In this document: positions 60,577-64,000 of the stretch, one piece after another | Position numbering within the stretch: the first letter of the stretch is position 1 | Layout: each line of letters begins with the position of its first letter | NCBI GenBank assembly: GCA_964627045.1 | Contig: CAZVIK010000001.1 | Span: 21,223 to 85,222, forward strand | Direction of reading: 5' to 3' | Origin: CAZVIK01 sp964627045 | GTDB taxonomy: Bacteria > Acidobacteriota > Terriglobia > Bryobacterales > Bryobacteraceae | DNA: 64,000 nt | The notes under the pieces: model-generated | Database searches by the model: none | Told to the model about the DNA's origin: nothing | Seen by the model: only the letters and a program-made list of their open reading frames with translations | Program-made: the position numbers and the translations under genes

Positions 60577-61884
60577 ATGAAGCAGAGCATCATTGGTGTA
60601 TTTGCCGCATTTGTCATCCTGTTGACCGGATGTTCGCAGCAGGCCGCCACCGAGGGCGGCGCCGCGCCGAAGGGCAGCAAGAAAGGTGGCGGAGGCAGGG
60701 GCGGCGCCGGCGGCGCCGCGCTGGTATCCACCGCCGCCGTCGAGAAGCGGAACGTTCCGGTCGAGCTCCGCGTCATCGGCTCCGTCGAGGCCTATTCCAC
60801 CATCCGCGTCCGCGCCCAGGTCACCGGCCAGTTGGTGAAGATGTACATCCAGGAGGGGCAGGAAGTGAAGACCGGCGATCCGCTCTTCCTGATCGACCCG
60901 CGCCCCTACGACGAGACCATCCGGCAGACCGAGGCGAGCCTTGCACGCAACACCGCGTTGCTGCGCCAGGCCGAGGCGAACCTGAAGCGGGACCAGGCCC
61001 AGGCGCGCTACGCTCAGGAACAGGCCGACCGTTACTTGAAGCTGTACCGCGAAGGGGTTTTCTCCAAACAGCAGGCCGATCAGTACGTTTCTGAAGCCGA
61101 GGTCAGGGCCGAAGCGGTGCGCGCCAGCCAGGCCGCCATCGAGAGCGCGCAGGCGTCCATAAAGGCCGACACCGCCGCCATCGCCAACGCCCGGTTGCAG
61201 CGAAGCTACTGCGAGGTTCACTCGCCCGTCGACGCCCGCGCCGGCGACATTCTGATTAAGGAAGGAAACCTGGTCCGCATCAACGACGCCGAGGTTCTCA
61301 TTCTCCGGCAGATTCACCCGATCCTGGCCACCTTTTCCATCCCGGAGAACCGTCTGGCCGAAGTCAAGCGGTACATGGCCGGCGGCAAACTCGCCGTCGA
61401 GGCGGTCCCCTCGGGCGACTCCGGCCCGCCGGAAATCGGGACCCTCAGCTTCGTCGATAACATCGTCGACGTGACCACCGGCACCATCCGTCTCAAGGGA
61501 ACCTTCGCCAACGCGCGGTCCCGCATGTGGCCGGGTCAGTTCGTGAACGTCACCCTGCGTCTCACCAGTCTCCAGGATGCCGCCGTCGTTCCGGTGCGCG
61601 CCGTCCAGATGAGTCAGGAAGGCGAGTTCATCTACGTGGTCGACGAAAAGCAGGTCGCGCAGATGCGTCCCGTGACGACGGGCCTTCACATCGGCGAAGA
61701 CGTGGTGATCCAGAAGGGTGTGCAGCCGGGCGAGACGGTGGTCACCGAGGGCCAGCTTCGCCTCGCTCCCGGCATGAGAATTCGCACGTTGGCCGATAGC
61801 GGTCCATCCCCCGCCGGCGAGCCGCCCGCCCCTGGCGCGCAGCCCGGCCGGCGTGGAGGCGCAAGAGGAGGACGGGGCTCATGA
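60577..61884 (+). CDS. RND efflux periplasmic adaptor lipoprotein
   Basis: A 435-residue membrane-fusion protein that bridges the inner-membrane RND pump and an outer-membrane channel. ATG 60577 yields a lipoprotein signal ending at Cys19 (FVILLTGC). After a Gly/Lys-rich stretch (GSKKGGGGRGGAGGAA), the barrel-sandwich hybrid opens VIGSVEAYSTIRVRAQVTGQ and a long coiled-coil hairpin follows (ASLARNTALLRQAEANLKRD, ALYREGVFSKQQADQ-like LYREGVFSKQQADQ). VHSPVDARAGDILIKEGNLV closes the lipoyl-like domain. The C-terminus is Gly/Arg-rich. TATGAT at 60556-60561 may be its -10. The stop overlaps the pump start as ATGA. Confidence 0.93.
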   Translation: MKQSIIGVFAAFVILLTGCSQQAATEGGAAPKGSKKGGGGRGGAGGAALVSTAAVEKRNVPVELRVIGSVEAYSTIRVRAQVTGQLVKMYIQEGQEVKTGDPLFLIDPRPYDETIRQTEASLARNTALLRQAEANLKRDQAQARYAQEQADRYLKLYREGVFSKQQADQYVSEAEVRAEAVRASQAAIESAQASIKADTAAIANARLQRSYCEVHSPVDARAGDILIKEGNLVRINDAEVLILRQIHPILATFSIPENRLAEVKRYMAGGKLAVEAVPSGDSGPPEIGTLSFVDNIVDVTTGTIRLKGTFANARSRMWPGQFVNVTLRLTSLQDAAVVPVRAVQMSQEGEFIYVVDEKQVAQMRPVTTGLHIGEDVVIQKGVQPGETVVTEGQLRLAPGMRIRTLADSGPSPAGEPPAPGAQPGRRGGARGGRGS

Positions 61885-64000
61885 ACCTCTCCGAGCTTTT
61901 TATCCGGCGTCCCGTCGCCACCAGCCTTTTGATGGTGGCGATTGCGTTGTTCGGCGTCGTCGCTTACCGTGCGTTGCCCGTGAGCGATCTTCCGGTGGTC
62001 GACTTCCCGACCATTTCGGTCTCGGCCAGTCTTCCCGGCGCCAGTCCCGAGACCATGGCCACCGCCGTCGCCACGCCGTTGGAGCGCGCCTTCTCCACCA
62101 TCCCCGGCATCGATTCGATGACCTCCTCCAGTTCGCTGGGCAGCACGTCGATCACCGTGCAGTTCGACCTGACCCGCAACCTGGATGGCGCGGCGCAGGA
62201 CATCCAGACGGCCATTTCCCGTACCACCCGCCAATTACCCGCCGGCATGCCGTTCCCGCCGTCGTTCCGCAAGGTCAACCCGGCCGACATGCCGATCTAC
62301 ACCTTGGCGCTCACCTCCAAGACCTTGCCGCTGTATGAGCTGAACGAGTACGCCGATACGATGATCGGCCAGCGCCTCTCCATGGTCAACGGCGTCGCTC
62401 AGGTGCAGATCATGGGCGCCGCCACCTATGCCGTCCGCATTCAGATCGACCCCACGCGGCTGAACGCCAAGGGACTCGGTATCGACGAGGCCGCCAGTTC
62501 CATCAACCAGTGGAACGTCAACCGGCCCACCGGCGAGCTCTACGGCGCCACCCGCAACTACACCATCCAGACCTCCGGACAGCTCACCCGTGCCGAAGCC
62601 TACCGCCGCATGGTGGTGACCTATCGGAACGGCGCGCCGGTCCGTCTGGAGGAGATCGCCAACGTCTACGACAGCATCGAGAACGACAAGTCCGCCGCCT
62701 GGTACTACCGCAAGGGCGAAGGCGAAGCCCGCGGCATCATCCTTTCGATCCAGAAGCAGCCCGGCACCAACACCATTCAGGTCGTCGACGCCGTCGACGC
62801 CGTTCTCCCGGGATTGCGCGAGCAGTTGCCCCCCTCGGTCAACCTCGAGGTGATGCACGACCGGTCGCAGTCGATCCGCGAGTCGTTCCACGATGTCCAG
62901 TTCACCATGTTGCTGTCGCTCGGCCTGGTGGTCATGGTCATCTTCGTCTTCCTCCGCAACGTGTCGGCGACCTTGATCCCCAGCCTGGCCCTGCCGTTCT
63001 CGATCATCGGCACCTTCAGCCTGATGTACCTGCTCGGCTACTCGCTGAACAACCTGTCGATGATGGCGCTGATTCTCTCGATCGGATTCGTGGTCGACGA
63101 CGCCATCGTGATGCTCGAGAACATCGTGCGCCATACCGAAGAGGGCGAAGCCGCCATGACCGCCTCGCTCACAGGATCGCGCGAGATCGGCTTCACCATT
63201 CTCTCGATGACTCTGTCGCTGGCCGCCGTCTTCATCCCCGTGTTGTTCCTGGGCGGGATCGTGGGACGGCTGTTTCGCGAGTTCGCGGTGACCATCGCCA
63301 CGGCCATTTTGATCTCCGGTGTCGTCTCCCTCACGCTGACCCCCATGCTGTGCAGCCGCTTCCTGCGCACCGGCAAAGGCAAGCACGGCCGGCTCTTCAA
63401 TCTCAGCGAAAAGATGTTCGACGGCATGCTGTGGCTCTATGAGAAGACCCTGCGCTGGACCTTCCGCTTCCGTCCCGCGATGCTGGCGCTCTCCCTGCTG
63501 GTGATCGGCCTGACCGTCTACATGTTCTCTAAGATCCCCACCGGGTTCATCCCCAGCGAAGACGCCGACACGCTCTCGGCATCGCTGGAGGCTGAACAGG
63601 GCACTTCCACGGCGGATATGTTCCGCTACGTGCGAGAGGCGGGCGCGGTCGTGGCGGCCGACCCGAACGTGGCGCGATACTATGCCAATGCCGGCGGCGG
63701 CGGGCCGGGCGGCGGCGGCGGAAGCAGTTCGGGCCGGCTACAGTTGCGTCTGGTGCCGCGCTCCGAAAGAGAACTCAGCGCGGACCAGGTGATGGCCCAG
63801 TTGCGTCCCAAGCTGGCTACGATCCCCGGCGTGCAGGTTTATCTCCAGAACCCGCCGCCCATCCGCATCGGCGGCATGATGACCCGCGCCCAGTATCAGT
63901 ACACCCTTCAGGGCCCGGACACAGCGGAGTTGTATGACGCGGCCCAGAAGTTCGAGGCCGAACTGCGCCGCGCCCCCGGCTTGATCGACGTACAGACCGA
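61881..64000 (+). CDS. RND multidrug efflux pump, AcrB/HAE1 family (3' end outside window)
   Basis: An open frame of 706 codons running off the window. It begins MNLSELFIRRPVATSLLMVA, the standard start of AcrB-type pumps, then shows FPTISVSASLPGASPETMAT, the transmembrane-4 pair VVDDAIVMLENIVRH whose two aspartates relay protons, and RLFREFAVTIATAILISGV. The second porter half starts near residue 550 (GFIPSEDADTLSASLEAEQG) and contains a Gly/Ser-rich insert (NAGGGGPGGGGGSSSG, ~63687-63732). The pump is coupled by ATGA to its adaptor; an outer-membrane channel gene may follow outside the window. Substrates cannot be predicted. Confidence 0.95.
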   Translation, partial: MNLSELFIRRPVATSLLMVAIALFGVVAYRALPVSDLPVVDFPTISVSASLPGASPETMATAVATPLERAFSTIPGIDSMTSSSSLGSTSITVQFDLTRNLDGAAQDIQTAISRTTRQLPAGMPFPPSFRKVNPADMPIYTLALTSKTLPLYELNEYADTMIGQRLSMVNGVAQVQIMGAATYAVRIQIDPTRLNAKGLGIDEAASSINQWNVNRPTGELYGATRNYTIQTSGQLTRAEAYRRMVVTYRNGAPVRLEEIANVYDSIENDKSAAWYYRKGEGEARGIILSIQKQPGTNTIQVVDAVDAVLPGLREQLPPSVNLEVMHDRSQSIRESFHDVQFTMLLSLGLVVMVIFVFLRNVSATLIPSLALPFSIIGTFSLMYLLGYSLNNLSMMALILSIGFVVDDAIVMLENIVRHTEEGEAAMTASLTGSREIGFTILSMTLSLAAVFIPVLFLGGIVGRLFREFAVTIATAILISGVVSLTLTPMLCSRFLRTGKGKHGRLFNLSEKMFDGMLWLYEKTLRWTFRFRPAMLALSLLVIGLTVYMFSKIPTGFIPSEDADTLSASLEAEQGTSTADMFRYVREAGAVVAADPNVARYYANAGGGGPGGGGGSSSGRLQLRLVPRSERELSADQVMAQLRPKLATIPGVQVYLQNPPPIRIGGMMTRAQYQYTLQGPDTAELYDAAQKFEAELRRAPGLIDVQT

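Overview
This window reads as chromosomal DNA from a high-G+C Gram-negative soil-type bacterium, most likely an acidobacterium of the Solibacter/Bryobacter group. The inference rests on an Oar-like TonB-dependent receptor with an N-terminal carboxypeptidase-regulatory domain, a DUF5916 protein, Tat-exported sugar oxidoreductase and isomerase homologues, DUF1080, many exported glycosidases, and a Kdo-type sugar-phosphate isomerase that implies an LPS outer membrane. No rRNA, prophage, insertion sequence or CRISPR array is visible. Gene starts were refined from Shine-Dalgarno sequences, four-base ATGA overlaps and the N-termini expected for each family.

Layout. 1-5.9 kb: cell-shape genes (3' end of PBP2, rodA), an RNase E/G with a very large acidic insertion, a secreted hypothetical protein and tRNA-Ser(GGA). 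6-26.9 kb: mostly exported carbohydrate-active functions (GH78 rhamnosidase, metallo-hydrolase, TIM-barrel isomerase, Gfo/Idh oxidoreductase, CBM9-like/DUF5916 protein, GH3, carboxylesterase, cyclophilin, GntR/FCD regulator, two-module pectate-lyase-like protein, aldose 1-epimerase), plus a PilZ protein and a decayed B12-binding radical SAM gene. 27-36.3 kb: a tightly packed seven-gene plus-strand operon (ABC ATPase, permease, PaaK/CapK-like adenylate-forming enzyme, substrate-binding lipoprotein, TonB-dependent receptor, NodB deacetylase, GT4 glycosyltransferase) behind an extended -10 promoter. 36.3-45.4 kb: sugar catabolism (SDR, DUF1080, SSS symporter, small membrane protein, fucose/arabinose isomerase, ribulokinase), a carboxylesterase broken by one in-frame amber codon, and a DinB-like protein. 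45.5-53.9 kb: a REP-like inverted pair, ftsK, uppP, rnj, a hypothetical gene bracketed by two copies of a ~170-bp repeat, an intact B12-binding radical SAM protein and an RRM protein. 54-64 kb: kdsD, a radical SAM/Gfo-Idh pair with overlapping ends, an M3 oligopeptidase, a GT4 enzyme, and an RND efflux adaptor and pump (pump cut by the window end).

How the genes may work together. The exported glycosidases, epimerase, symporter, isomerase and kinase describe a plant-glycan scavenger that imports and phosphorylates pentoses. The Gfo/Idh, TIM-barrel and DUF1080 proteins match the three component types of an oxidise-eliminate-hydrate route of glycoside cleavage. The 27-36 kb operon is the best candidate for an undescribed system: envelope import parts are fused transcriptionally to an adenylate-forming enzyme and to polysaccharide-modifying enzymes. 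A further recurring oddity is a set of Gly/Pro/Ala/Arg-rich in-frame insertions in otherwise unrelated, mostly exported proteins.

All assignments come from reading the sequence and recalling family features; no database search was run.
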